Source of the DNA: Rhypophila decipiens
Taxonomy: Eukaryota; Ascomycota; Sordariomycetes; Sordariales; Naviculisporaceae
Direction: 5' to 3'
Assembly (NCBI GenBank): GCA_033297075.1
Contig: MU858045.1
Span: 930,001 to 994,000 of the forward strand
Length of the DNA stretch: 64,000 bases
The notes under the pieces are model-generated. The model ran no database searches and was not told where the DNA came from. It worked only from the letters and a program-made list of their open reading frames with translations. Shown here piece after piece: positions 10,304-21,200 of the stretch. The stretch's first letter is position 1; every line of letters begins with the position of its first letter. Position numbers and translations under genes: made by a program.

Positions 10304-11511
10304 TGACGCTTTTCCTATAGTGTTCTCCTTTCTCTGGTTATGGACATGAACTTGGGTTTCTTTTCTTTGGCGGTTGTTGATTCCCCTACTCACCACCCGA
10401 ACCTTGCATGGGGCCCATCGTCTTACACTTTTTATGCTTCATGACGGCGCATGGTTCCGGTGGGTAAAAGTCCTCTTTCTTTTCTCATGGCCAGTTCTTT
10501 TTGGGGTTTCTTTTACGGGAATCATTGGGTTGCACGACTTGACTTTATTACCGCATGGACTGGGGGTTTAATGGAACACAGCACAATACGGGTTCATTAT
10601 CTTGATTTCTGTTATCCTTTTCTATATTAATGGAGAGATCAATGACTGTACAGAAGTTCATCATTGCCAATTTCTTCATGTGGGTTTTGCGCATGACTCT
10701 GGCGTGAAGTGACGTGCAGGTCGGGGCATTCGGGGCCTCGGTATTTCCTTGCTGAAACAAGGATCCCTCTTTCCACGATTGTTCCTTCTAGAGTTCGGAT
10801 TTAATCAAGATTTGTAGATGTTAGGCAAACGTTGACACATCAGTTCTACTTTCATCCGAGTATAGTGAGATGGATCAATTTCGAGATGGAAGCTTTCGTC
10901 TTGATGCGGTATTCTTAACCCGATCTTGAGATCACACTATCACAGCAACTACTACCAAATCGGATCAAACCAAGAGATGTTTGCCTATGAAGGGAACTGC
11001 AGCATTGCTTGACTAAATCCATAGTCAACCTGAAAATGATAGCCCGTGTATCAAAATATGTACCTATGAAATACAGAGTACCATTATTTACCCCTTCACC
11101 CTCCACTTCGAACAAACCCGGCATCTGTGTTTCTAATCACTTTTCGCATAATTCGGATATAATATATACACGAGTGTTCCCCTTGGATTCCAAAATTTGT
11201 TTTTTTTCTTCGTCCATTCTCCAAATGTAAACTTGTATATATATCACTTCCTCATCACTCGCCATCAAGGTTCAGTCTGTCTAAATTCCAGCCAGATTTA
11301 ACTGCCCCTCACTTTCATCCAACCCCCACAGAACTCCACCCTGTTTAAGCGTCAAGACGGATCCACATCTCCACTGGCAGTCTCCACTTTCCGTCAGTTC
11401 GCAGCACGGGCGCGCCAAGAGCCGGCTTTAAAACGCGCCAAAAACTACATCATTCTGCCGGGCAGGTTCCTTCTTCAACACCGACACAACATCATCATCA
11501 CCACCGACACC
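10304..11511. other. Intergenic region, 1.2 kb
   Basis: This spacer holds the 3'UTR of the preceding gene and the promoter and 5'UTR of the PWI splicing factor. No other gene was recognised. Confidence 0.45.
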
Positions 11512-13765
11512 ATGGCGTCGGGTGTCGACAAGAAGCTCTTGAAGAGCACAAAGTTCCCTCCCGAGTTCAATCAGAAGGTAGACCTCAAGAAGGTCCATCT
11601 GCAGGTCGTCAAAGCGTGAGACGCCCCATTTGTTCCAGACGCTCAGCCGGGAGCGCTGTCTTCGGCGTCGTTTGCAATTGATTGCTTTTCACGATGAATT
11701 TGGCTGACTTTTTATTCGCGACACACAGATGGATCACCAAAAGGGTGACTGAAATCTTGAATAACGACGACGACGTCGTTATCGAGCTCATCTTCAACCT
11801 GCTCGACCCAGATGAAGCCCGCTATGTCTGTTTGCCCTCTCTCTCCAACGACCAACAAGTCACCATCAGTGCAGTTTCTGACAAGGGTTAAAATGTTCAG
11901 CCGGATATCAAGGGATTACAAATCCAGCTCACTGGATTCCTCGACAAGGACACTGCGCCGTTCTGCAAGGAACTATGGAACTTGCTGCTGAGCGCCCAGG
12001 CCAGCCCGACCGGTGTGCCGAAGGAGCTCATTGAGGCGAAGAAGAACGAGCTTAAGCAGGAGAAGGTAAATTTCGAACCCCCTCACCGAATTTCACTATA
12101 ACTTGAGCCAATTCCGAGGACACCCGGGGCTATGAGCTGGCAATCTCTAAGCACCTTGGGAGCTCCTCAAACCACACCCCGATTGTCTCCCACAAGCACA
12201 CTTCATAGCATCTCACTGAAGACCTATAGGCTTTCCGGCGCTAGGAACCCAAGGCCCCCTTCAAGCCGTTTATTTCACGCAACAACCCATCTCTCCAACC
12301 AACAATGGTGGCTCCAACACACCCCATTGTTCGAATCCCATATGGCTACTCATTGGAAGACCAATACGCTAACAGCTCACAGGAAGCCGCAGAGGCCCGT
12401 CAGAGACGCGACGACTTCGACCGCACTGAACGAGCTGACCGCGGACGAGGCGGAGGCCGTGGAGGAGCCGGACGCGGTGGAGGACGTGGAGACTCATATC
12501 GTGCCCCTCCTCGTGACGATCGAGACAGACCCGGCGGCGGTCGCGGAGGTGGCAGGTCGCGTTCCCCACCTCGTTTTCGTGATCGTGATGGCCGCGACCG
12601 AGGACGTGGCGGCATGAGGGATTCCTACGTCCCTAGAGGCAACCCGGCTGGACGACGTGGTGGAGCCGGACGATTCGACGACAGACGCCGCGCTCGATCC
12701 CGCACTCGAAGCCGTTCCCCTTCAGTGCGTTCCGATTCCCGCTCTCGCTCTAGAAGCTCCAGCATGTCTAGAAGTAATCGATCGATATCCCGCAGTCGTA
12801 GTCCTAGTCGCAGCCGCAGCCGTACCCCACCCAGGCGACGGCGCTCACCATCAGATTCTCGTTCTCGTTCGCGCTCGCGCTCGCCACCCAGAGGCAAATC
12901 CAAGCGCGCCCGCACTCGGTCGCCGGTCCGAGGTGTTCCCAAGAGGACCCGTTCTCGCTCGCCTCGTAGAGGGCCCAGAAATCGCAGTCGGTCCCGGTCT
13001 AGCTCATCTGGCCGTGGATCCCCAAAGCCGAAGCGACGCAGATACTCCATTTCCAGAAGCCGCAGCCGCAGCCGCAGCAGGGGTCGCACCAGGAGCCGTT
13101 CGGAGAGCCGAAGACGTTCCTCCCGATCGTCATCAATATCGTCCCGCAGCCGAAGCCGAAGCCGAAGCCCGGTCAGAAGAACTCGTCGCGGCACTTCTAG
13201 CATCTCACCTGATGTTGATCGACGCAAGCGCCGAAGCCGTAGTCGAAGCGATACCCGCAGCATCAGTTCTGTGAGCTCCTACGGTGGCCGGCGTCGTAGT
13301 CTGCCACGTCGTGATCGTCGTGGCTCTCCGAGAGGTAGCCACAGACGAGCTGGCAGTCGTGATAGTTCAAGGAGTGGAAAGAGTCCGGGCTACCGAGGAC
13401 GAGCCGGTAGTGTCGGCAGTTCTCAGGGCAGGCTGAGTGTCATAAGCGGAGACCGCCGATCATCCTTTGCCTCTCATGATTCTCCTCGCAATGTTGAAAC
13501 CCTGACAGCTGACGACTTGCGGAAGGAGAATAGAGCTCCCACGCCCTCCGGGCCCAGTTCGACGCCGAGTGCTCAGGAGGTACGTCAGCCGACAGAGGCT
13601 GAGGCGGGCTCATTGGCGGGAAACTAACAAGTCCTTTAGCGACTCAGGAAACAGTATGAGCTCCGAGAAAAAGAACTGAAAGAAAAGCTGAAACAGTTCA
13701 AGATTGCCAAGAGCCAGACCACTGTTAAGCTTGAGCCAGCAGTCAAGGACGAGTCGAAGGCCTGA
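11512..13765 (+). CDS. PWI-domain, serine/arginine-rich splicing factor (SRRM1/SRm160-like)
   Basis: This is a nuclear pre-mRNA processing coactivator. Exons are 11512-11615, 11729-11825, 11901-12065, 12383-13579 and 13640-13765 (562 aa). The PWI domain occupies about residues 1-120: FPPEFNQKVDLKKVHLQVVK, then AWITKRVTEIL, then PDIKGLQIQLTGFLDK and CKELWNLLLSAQ. It is followed by an RGG/RG-rich segment and a long run of RS dipeptides (about residues 180-440). A final Lys/Glu-rich helix comes from the last exon. The intron at 12066-12382 is long for this genome (317 nt); its acceptor sits behind CTAAC. Reading through the last intron adds 15 residues and a stop, a possible truncated isoform. 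RS codon bias makes a long antisense open frame that is not a gene. Confidence 0.88.
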
Positions 13766-15155
13766 TACTTATCATCGATCAATTAGAAGTCTTGTACTTC
13801 CTTCGCTCTCGATCTCCGGATGACTCCTGTATTAGGAGCACACCAGACAATATAGCTCCGAAAAAGTTCCATGTCAGCCAGGTTAGTATGATCTGCACGG
13901 TCAATTAGCTGTGGAAAGAAGATTCGCACATCTGAGATCGGTGCAATATGAAGACCTCCAAGACAACATGTCCTAGTTGCATGGAATGACTCCCTCGAAG
14001 GGAAGGGAACTTATCGGCAAATCACACTATAAGAATATACATTATTAGTATATAGAGTATTAGGTCATGACATCAGTTATGATACTCGCGGAACAGCTTA
14101 AGTACGGCACGAGGATATCACCCTTTTTGGACGAAACATCAAGAGTTGATAAGGGTCTGTCAGTATCATGCCATTGGATCTTGACCTTTTCTACATGGGG
14201 CTCGAGGGAGGCATGTATGTACGTGTGGGTAAATCATTATGGCAGCCCGAGAAAGAAGTCGATATATCTCCGACAGTCGCTTGCTGTACAAATTGAACTT
14301 GGTATACTGCTCCTTCAATGTTGAATTATTCCGTAGATTTCTTGACATTTGAGCCAATACGGATCCTGGTCAGGTGCTTGTATCGTAATCCTTGTCCTTT
14401 CTGGACATCGAGGTTCTCACTCGCCCCACAAGTGACAGCCTGGACCGTGCGTGCCGCAGCGGTCAACGCGGGGCACTAGCGTGCCGCAGCCTCTTAAGTT
14501 CCCGCCTGCCGTCGCGGTCCCTCCGAGTCCAAAGCTCGAATGCCATTGCGAATTCGACAACGCGCCTCCAAAATCAAGAACTTTGCACGACGTTTCACAT
14601 ATATCCATCACATTGTCCAAAGTTTGACTCGACAGAAGTAATCAGTACTTTTACCAAAATTCGTTCACCTTTGCATCTCACCACCGCGAAGACAACAGTC
14701 AAACTGGTATCGATCGCAACGACCGTGACCGCAACGACCGTGACATACTTCGCGCCACTGATCAAGCGAACGACGACCTCTTGCCTTCGAGTCATTGCTC
14801 TAATTTATCAACCGCTGAAACAGCACCGACAGGGCGTTCTCTAAATCTTCGCGAGCCGTCGTCGCGCGAGCCCAAGACGTAACGGAGACTGATTGACGAG
14901 CTACCACGTTCACCCACCCACGAGCGCACATTGCTGGTCCACGGGACAGGAAGAGGATCTAGTCGAGGAAAGTGGGCGGTAGAGGCTGAAAGCAAGAGGG
15001 GGAATCAATCTACCTCTGCAAGGCCCATCCAAGTCAACCGGAAGATATAGGGCGAGTCTGAGAGGCATCGTCGATCCCGTCCCATCCATCTCGGAGGTGA
15101 GGAGCACAAACAGAAATAACCAGACACCAAAGGAGGCAAAATATACCCAGCAAAA
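13766..15155. other. Intergenic region, 1.4 kb
   Basis: There is no recognisable gene. A 15-bp unit (CGCAACGACCGTGAC) is present twice in tandem at 14716-14745. The right part is presumed promoter and 5'UTR of EAF6. Confidence 0.4.
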
Positions 15156-16352
15156 ATGGCAGAATCAACAACCCCCGCAAAGGCCAACGCCAGCGCGACA
15201 AACGGAACAGGAGGAGGGAATAGCAACGCGGCAGGGGGTGCTTCTGCGAATACCGGCAGTGGTAATGGTGCCACCGGCGGAGGACCAGGAACCGGCGCCG
15301 ATGGTAACGGCACTAACAGTAACAATGTCCTTACTGCGGGAGGGATTCCTTATTATGAAAAACAAAGGCAGCATCTCAAGGATCTGATTAACCGTAGGAG
15401 AGCGTTGGAGAAGAAGATTGTGAGTTTGTCTTCGGACTGATTTCCTCTTTCCTTCTTTCCTCGTTGGCATTTCCTTTGCGGTTGAGTTTCTTGGATGTGG
15501 TATCTCGGGGGTCCTATTTCACTGTGTCCATCTGCTTTGGTGGAAAGGGGGTACGGGGAATGATGGGATTGGTAGTTGCAGTGGTATGGGAGGGCAATTA
15601 TGTTCCGTTGCGCTGGGGTTTATCAGATTGAGGCCATATCAACTGTTTTCTTCCTGGTTTCTGTTTTCCCGATGGTGAGGCCGTGGTTATGTTTTTGCTC
15701 TCTTTTCATGGTGGTTGTCGGGTTCGAGTCAATGTGATTGCAAGGAAATCGAGTGAGTCCCGCCCTCAGTCAGCTAACGAACGGCAGACCACGATAGACG
15801 AAAGCATCTACAGCAAAGAGACGGATTACCTCGAAAACACACCCAGCGGAAACATCATCATCGGTTTCGACAACTACACCAAGGGCACGGCCAACGCGGC
15901 TGCTTCGCGGAGGAAAACAGGACTTATGGATGCGAATCGGGTGTTTTCGAGGAGTTCAGTCTCGTATAACCCCAATGCTGTACGTGACTGACCCCTTTCC
16001 TTTTACGGTCCATTATCCTCCTGCTGACATAAAATACACCCAACAGCCGGAAGCACAAACACCAGCATCAACAACACACTCCACACCCGGCTCTCTAGCT
16101 CCAACACCATTATCGACATCATTCAAGGAGAAAGACAAAGACGGTGGAATATCAGGGGCCCCAACGCCAACCTCGGCAACGGCGGGCAAGGCATCATCCT
16201 CTAAAAAGGGAAAGAAGACGACTGCGTCCAAGGCTTCCGGTGCGGCGTCCCGGGCGGCCAGTGCGGGAGCGGATGATAGTGAGACGGACTCGAAAGACAC
16301 GGGTGCTACCAAGAAGATTAGGACTAATTTTGGGGCTTCGAGGAAAAATTGA
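15156..16352 (+). CDS. EAF6: Chromatin modification protein EAF6 (NuA4 histone acetyltransferase subunit)
   Basis: EAF6 is a small subunit of the NuA4 and NuA3 (MYST) acetyltransferase complexes. Exons are 15156-15419, 15788-15979 and 16047-16352 (253 aa). After a Gly/Ala/Asn/Ser-rich leader the conserved core starts (YYEKQRQHLKDLINRRRALE). It continues across a 368-nt intron into ETDYLENTPSGNIIIGFDNY and ends with FSRSSVSYNPNA. The C-terminal 100 residues are Ser/Thr/Pro/Lys-rich and variable. The intron splits the core helix in phase 0. Its acceptor follows CTAACG and is the only nearby one that stays open. Confidence 0.93.
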
Positions 16353-16449
16353 ATTCTTTATATTAGGACGATTTTGGTCGTTTGCCATGTTTAGGTTTGT
16401 GAGCGGCTTTATGATAGTTTCTATATAATACAGCGTGTTACTCGACGCC

Positions 16450-16600
16450 TAATATTCAGGCACCACTGCTCTCGTATACAGGCACCAGTCCAATTTCACA
16501 ACCAGTTCAAGCCTCTATTCCAACAGAAGTAGTGCCTGTGTATAAAAAGACTGGTGTTCCTATACGAGAGGACTGGTGCCTGTATATCAGGCGCCTTTAT
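16450..16600. repeat. Fold-back repeat family B, copy 1 (MITE-like)
   Basis: The element contains an exact 17-bp inverted pair, TATACAGGCACCAGTCC at 16475-16491 and its complement at 16570-16586. CTCTCGTATA also recurs inverted (TATACGAGAG at 16561-16570). AGGCACCA and TGGTGCCT words recur throughout. The core AGTAGTGCCTGTGTATAAAAAGACTGGTG resembles sequence at 51340-51432. It has no coding capacity. Confidence 0.6.
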
Positions 16601-16664
16601 TTCAGTTGGGTGTATTCGTTTCAACAAGGTTGCTTGCTAGCCCTTGAATTGACAGCCCCTGAGG

Positions 16665-16725
16665 TCGCGATAAGGCGCTTGCCAGGTCAGATACCTACCG
16701 CAGGTTGACTATTTACCATGGAATA
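16665..16725. repeat. Dispersed repeat family A, copy 2 (fragment)
   Basis: The fragment shares the terminal block CAGGTTGACTATTTACC-TGGAATA with copies 1 and 3, preceded by a GCCAGGT-like block. The left two-thirds of the element is missing or diverged beyond recognition. Confidence 0.55.
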
Positions 16726-17073
16726 ATGTGATGTGCTCTGACTCGTATAGTTTTCGACGTGATACATCTGGGACCACCGGTTATGACGATACAATTCCTG
16801 CTACCTTATATAGGGGGACGGGGCAAACCTGGACCGGGGAGCTGGGAAATTGAGAATGTGTAGCTGGAGAAGAAAGTAGTGCAGCATGAATAGATACTTG
16901 ATGCTTTGTATTGTTCACTTGGGGTATCAGGAGATCTAAGTACGCTCTAAAACACAAATCACCAAAGTCCTACCAGAAACGAAAATTTGCCCATGTCCAT
17001 AACAGTACCCCTAAACTCCATCCGAATCAGTATCGAACCACTCCTGCATTTCTGACAGCTGAAAAAGCCTTCT

Positions 17074-18270
17074 CTAACTTTGCTGGTTTCCTGCCGCTTG
17101 CATCGCCGCCAGAACCTGCCTATCATGCGTCATGACGAAATCATGGCCTCCATCCACAACAATCCAGTTGACGTTTCCCCTGCCTCCAAGCAAGGGCAAC
17201 GCATCAGCAGCAAACTCCTCGGGGTCGATGATCTCGTCCGCCCGCGCGAGGATCACGGTCGTAGATTTTGGTTTCCTCTCGGCCAACTTGGCCCACGCAG
17301 CATGCTGGTCGATCAACGGAGCCTCGCGGATACATGACATGAAAGCGGGAACGAATCCCGCATGGTGGTCCAGCATCCAGCGCACGTAGCGGATCACTTG
17401 AAGGTTGAGAGGGACTAGGTGAGCATTATTCTGGGACGGGAGGGGATCGGCAGTTTCCGTGAGGGAGGCGGATATAGGGTCGTTGATGATATGATGGTTC
17501 TGCTCCGGGGCACGACGGGTATTCGCCGCGATGGGCTTTTGTAATTTCTTCTTGGTCAAATACGCCAGGAGACGCTCGGGAACCAGGCCAGCGGTGAAGA
17601 TGAATCTGTTGACTACGCCAAATTTCTCTGCACGGATTATACCGGCCGGGGCGAGCAAAATGAGGTGCGAGACCAGGTGCGGGAACGAGCCGGCAAAGTG
17701 GACGGAAATTCCGCCGCCGAGGCTGTACCCGATCAGTGTGAACCCGTCGGTTCCTGACCATGCCAGAGGGGACGAGGCCAAGGCCAGGAGCATCTGGGTG
17801 GTGTAGAGTCGTGCGTCGTGAGGGAGATCGCCCACTCCGTCCGAGAAGCCCCTCCCGAAGAGATCGAACAGCATGACCCGGCAACCCTTGTCGTTGACGA
17901 GCGAGTGGGCAAGCTTGCCCAGCGACTGGCATGAGGTGGTGATGCCGTGCACAAACAAGACCTTTTCACCAGTCTCCGGGCCCCATTCGTAGACTCGGAT
18001 GGAGCCATAGGGTGTCTCGACATCCCTTGCCCCAGGGAATGCATCGGGTTTGTACTCCAACCGGTCGAGCTGCTCCTTGCTGAGTCCTGGGATGACAGTT
18101 TTCAGCGGACTGGCAATCGCCTTGGGACGGACGGGCCGGAAAGCACGGCGGATCAGAGAGAGGGCTGCGACCGTTGCTACAACAGTGGTTGCGACTTCAA
18201 CCGTGATAGAGCTGTTGCTGCTGCTTTCGGCATTTGCTGCTGGCCAAAACAGCTTGTGGATAAAGCTCAT
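17074..18270 (-). CDS. Alpha/beta hydrolase with an N-terminal hydrophobic segment
   Basis: The gene is intronless and 398 aa long, starting at MSFIHKLFWP. A hydrophobic stretch at about residues 22-41 followed by RRAFRPVRPK suggests a membrane anchor. The fold is clear: oxyanion FVHGI (108-110), DLFGRGFSD (136-144), nucleophile elbow GYSLGGG with Ser183, acidic residue in LARADEIIDP (about 345-349), and His376 in DGGHDF. The substrate is unknown; lipase, esterase or serine hydrolase of the Mest/ABHD6-like type are all possible. An in-frame TTG-initiated extension upstream has no Met and was not used. Confidence 0.88.
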   Translation of the reverse strand: MSFIHKLFWPAANAESSSNSSITVEVATTVVATVAALSLIRRAFRPVRPKAIASPLKTVIPGLSKEQLDRLEYKPDAFPGARDVETPYGSIRVYEWGPETGEKVLFVHGITTSCQSLGKLAHSLVNDKGCRVMLFDLFGRGFSDGVGDLPHDARLYTTQMLLALASSPLAWSGTDGFTLIGYSLGGGISVHFAGSFPHLVSHLILLAPAGIIRAEKFGVVNRFIFTAGLVPERLLAYLTKKKLQKPIAANTRRAPEQNHHIINDPISASLTETADPLPSQNNAHLVPLNLQVIRYVRWMLDHHAGFVPAFMSCIREAPLIDQHAAWAKLAERKPKSTTVILARADEIIDPEEFAADALPLLGGRGNVNWIVVDGGHDFVMTHDRQVLAAMQAAGNQQS

Positions 18271-21200
18271 CTTGACGGTTTCGTTGAGGGTCTGACTAAT
18301 AAGATCGTGTCGTGAGCTTGCTTGCTGAATCGATGCACCGAGTGATTTTTGGTAGACGACTGTTGGTGGATGTTGAAGCAAAATATCAAACGTTGTTGTT
18401 GGCCTTTATGATATCGTTTTCCCCAAGAAGTTGTTTGTATCCGTACTGCTGTTGGAATCCTGTTGTTGGCGCAAGTTTGTGTGCAATTAACTGAAAGTGA
18501 TTGAAAATATGTTTCCTGACACTAGCATTCCAGATAATGAAAGGAGGATAATGAGATGAAGTAAGGGAGAGGAATGCTGACAATATGGCGTCCTCCCAAA
18601 ATCTCGAGTTGTCGTTGTGCTACACGTTGAGGCAAGTGCCGCGAAGCCTGAGTTCCCGACCATCATTAAGGCTGACAAGCCGAGGTGACCTGTTGTGTGT
18701 ATGCTTAGGCAGGCGTGATGCCTCAGCGGCGGCTCACCTCTTGCCAGAGGCCCATGACCTCGGCCAGTGTGGTCCCACGTGGCACAGCCTGGCAATTATT
18801 GGTGCAGGTGCCTGAGCATCAATCGGCCTTGGCCATCAACCACTACGCTTGTAGGACAGAGAGTTGATGGGAAAATCATCACGATGCGAAACTTGCCAGT
18901 TGGATGGTTTTTGCAGCCTTGCAGGCGCTTGCTAACATGTGGGCGAAGGACTGTTCATATGGACTGAGAGATGATGGAATTGCAGGCGGAACGGCCCTCC
19001 CACGGCAAGCCGGGACCCAGCCCGCTTTAAATGTTACCAGCGCAGCGGCTGTTTCACGATGTATCAATCCATGGCGTAATCGTCAACTGCCACCAACTCC
19101 CGCCTCTCGTCCCGGCAAGGCACGCCAGGTACGTAATAGAAACATGGTGATCGAGGCTAAAGAAGCAAAAAGGGAGAAACCGATGTCATGGAACGCCGTC
19201 CTCGCGAATCTGTCCCCACAATCTGCAAGGCTGATGACGATATTCGGATCGACGTTGATATCGAGAATTTCTCTGAAACAAAAAAAAAAAAGGCCCGCTT
19301 GTCCCCGCTGACTGGGAATAATCGACAATCTGAGACCCATCGTGAATGACATCAAACGAAAGGTTAAACGACACCGGTGTATCTTGCGCGATAACAAAGT
19401 GGATATGGAGGAGGAGCAAAACCAGTTTCTGTGCCTGACCTGGACGCTGGTCTCAGGGCGGCTCCAGCAATCATTTTAAGGAAGGAATAGAGAAAATGAG
19501 GAGGACACAAACAGGTAGCAACTCGTCGTGAGAGGGCTTAACTGAATGCAAATTAGATTCATCCAAGGAGCGTGCTTGTTGGAATAATTCGCCGCTTCAA
19601 AGTTTTTTATTTCGACAGCAAATTTTGAATGGGCATTCCCATCATCACAAGTGGAAAAAATAATCATCCCAGCCCCCAACTGTCGATCCCCGTTATCCAT
19701 CGGAGTAGGTCACGGCCGGGTGAGCGAGTCCCCGGCCAGCGAGCCCCACCACGATCAGAAGCGGAAAGCCTGGAGCGGGCCAGCCGGTTTTGTCCGAAGC
19801 AGTGACAGTTTGTATTGAACAACTTTTCAGCCCTCTGATTGGCTACCCGTCCTCATGATAAGCCTATCTCTTGGCAATCTTCTTTCTCAGCTCGCGTGAG
19901 CATGGGGACCCTAGCTTGACTAGGAAGAACGCCCAGAAGCCGAAGACGGAAGCCAGGGGTGTGGGTCCTCAGCTCGAATTTAAGCTTCGCGGCCAAGACG
20001 GACCACCTTGAAAGAGGAAAAGGACCAAAAACTTGGGACAAGGGCCCTGAGGAGTCAAGAAAATGTCTCATGCGCTTTTCCTTGTTCGCGATCTGGGGTG
20101 CAGAAAAACGCGCTGGGTGTGCTGCGCTTTGCAGTTTTGGCCCCCTTTTAGGACGCGCAATGGTTCCCAAAGGGGAGGACTGAGCTAAAATCTGATCCTT
20201 TTATTGCAAATTTGCACCGGCGTCTCCTCGAGAAACAGCATCATCCTGTTGCCGGTGTTGCTGTGGTCCTTAACAAAGTCAGCGTAAACTCTCACCAGCC
20301 AACGTTAGCAACTGACCTCTCCTACCCCCCACCTTAACGACCAGAAGTTGGGGGTATTCGTGATCTCAGCTCGCCAAGTCTGAAGGCGTCTATTAAACAC
20401 GCGACAATTCGAATCATCGGTCCTGGACATCATCTGACTTTTATCCCCAAGAAGCACGAAAGAGTCCTCAGTCGCGAACCCCATTTTTGATAGGCGGGAA
20501 GTTTGTACAAGCCGTTTTGACAAACATGTTCCACAGAGTGACGACTGACAAGCCACCAAACTGGGGTCTGTCGCATTGGTGACTAGCTCTTCGTAGTGTA
20601 CAGGAATACACGTGTAAGAAGTGTACAGGAACGAGTGATCCAGCAGTGTCCCGTACGATCGGAGCGACGTATAACAAAGGTCATGGCTATCTTGATGACC
20701 ACGATTTGTTATTCCAGATTTCCCAAAAACGCATGGAAGGGATCTAGAAACTGTGGAGAGAAGTGGGCACAAGAGGTGAATTGAAGCTTTTAATTCGACG
20801 GCACGGGTTACACTGGTGGCCCGCCAGATCGATTACAGTGTCCTGTTGCTAAGGTTTTGCAAGGAACAGGACAAACTATTTGGTAACAACAATGCAAGCC
20901 CCACGCTCCCGGGTTCATCAGGCTGTGAGGCTTGGGAACGAGCCGCTTGGTCAGTTGGTAACCGTCTTTAAAGTTATCTTCAAATCAGGAGTTCATGCGC
21001 TCTTGAGACTGTTGATACAAGAAAGTTTTCTCTCTCGTTCCTGCCTCGCCAGGAGAATCCTTCATTAAAGTCGGGATGAAAATTCTCCACGTCGGAGTGA
21101 GCGATGTCACTATATAGGAGCTGCATCAAATTTCCAAAAGGACGACGAGAAAGCGAGAAAAACTGGAGAAAACCCTGCAGCTGAACTGATGCCGAGGGCA

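Larger units (their letters stand above)
16353..17073. other. Convergent intergenic region with repeats B and A
   Basis: This spacer between EAF6 (+) and the alpha/beta hydrolase (-) holds a fold-back repeat (family B) followed by a fragment of repeat A. No coding region was recognised. Confidence 0.5.

Noticed and set aside
12625..13263. Arg/Leu-rich open frame antisense to the RS-domain exon
   Set aside because: An artefact of repeated CGN/AGY codons of the RS region.
14392..14844. 150-codon open frame before EAF6
   Set aside because: Begins at CTG, low complexity, lies where the EAF6 promoter and 5'UTR are expected.
15710..15740. GGGTTCGAGTC resembling a tRNA B box inside the EAF6 intron
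   Set aside because: No A box at the right distance and no cloverleaf.
20305..20772. 155-codon minus-strand open frame in the 4.8-kb gap
   Set aside because: No domain, no splice partner, ordinary length for chance in this base composition.
20940..21010. tRNA-like words (GGTCAGTTGGTAACC) in the 4.8-kb gap
   Set aside because: No matching acceptor stem, anticodon arm or T-arm could be paired around it.
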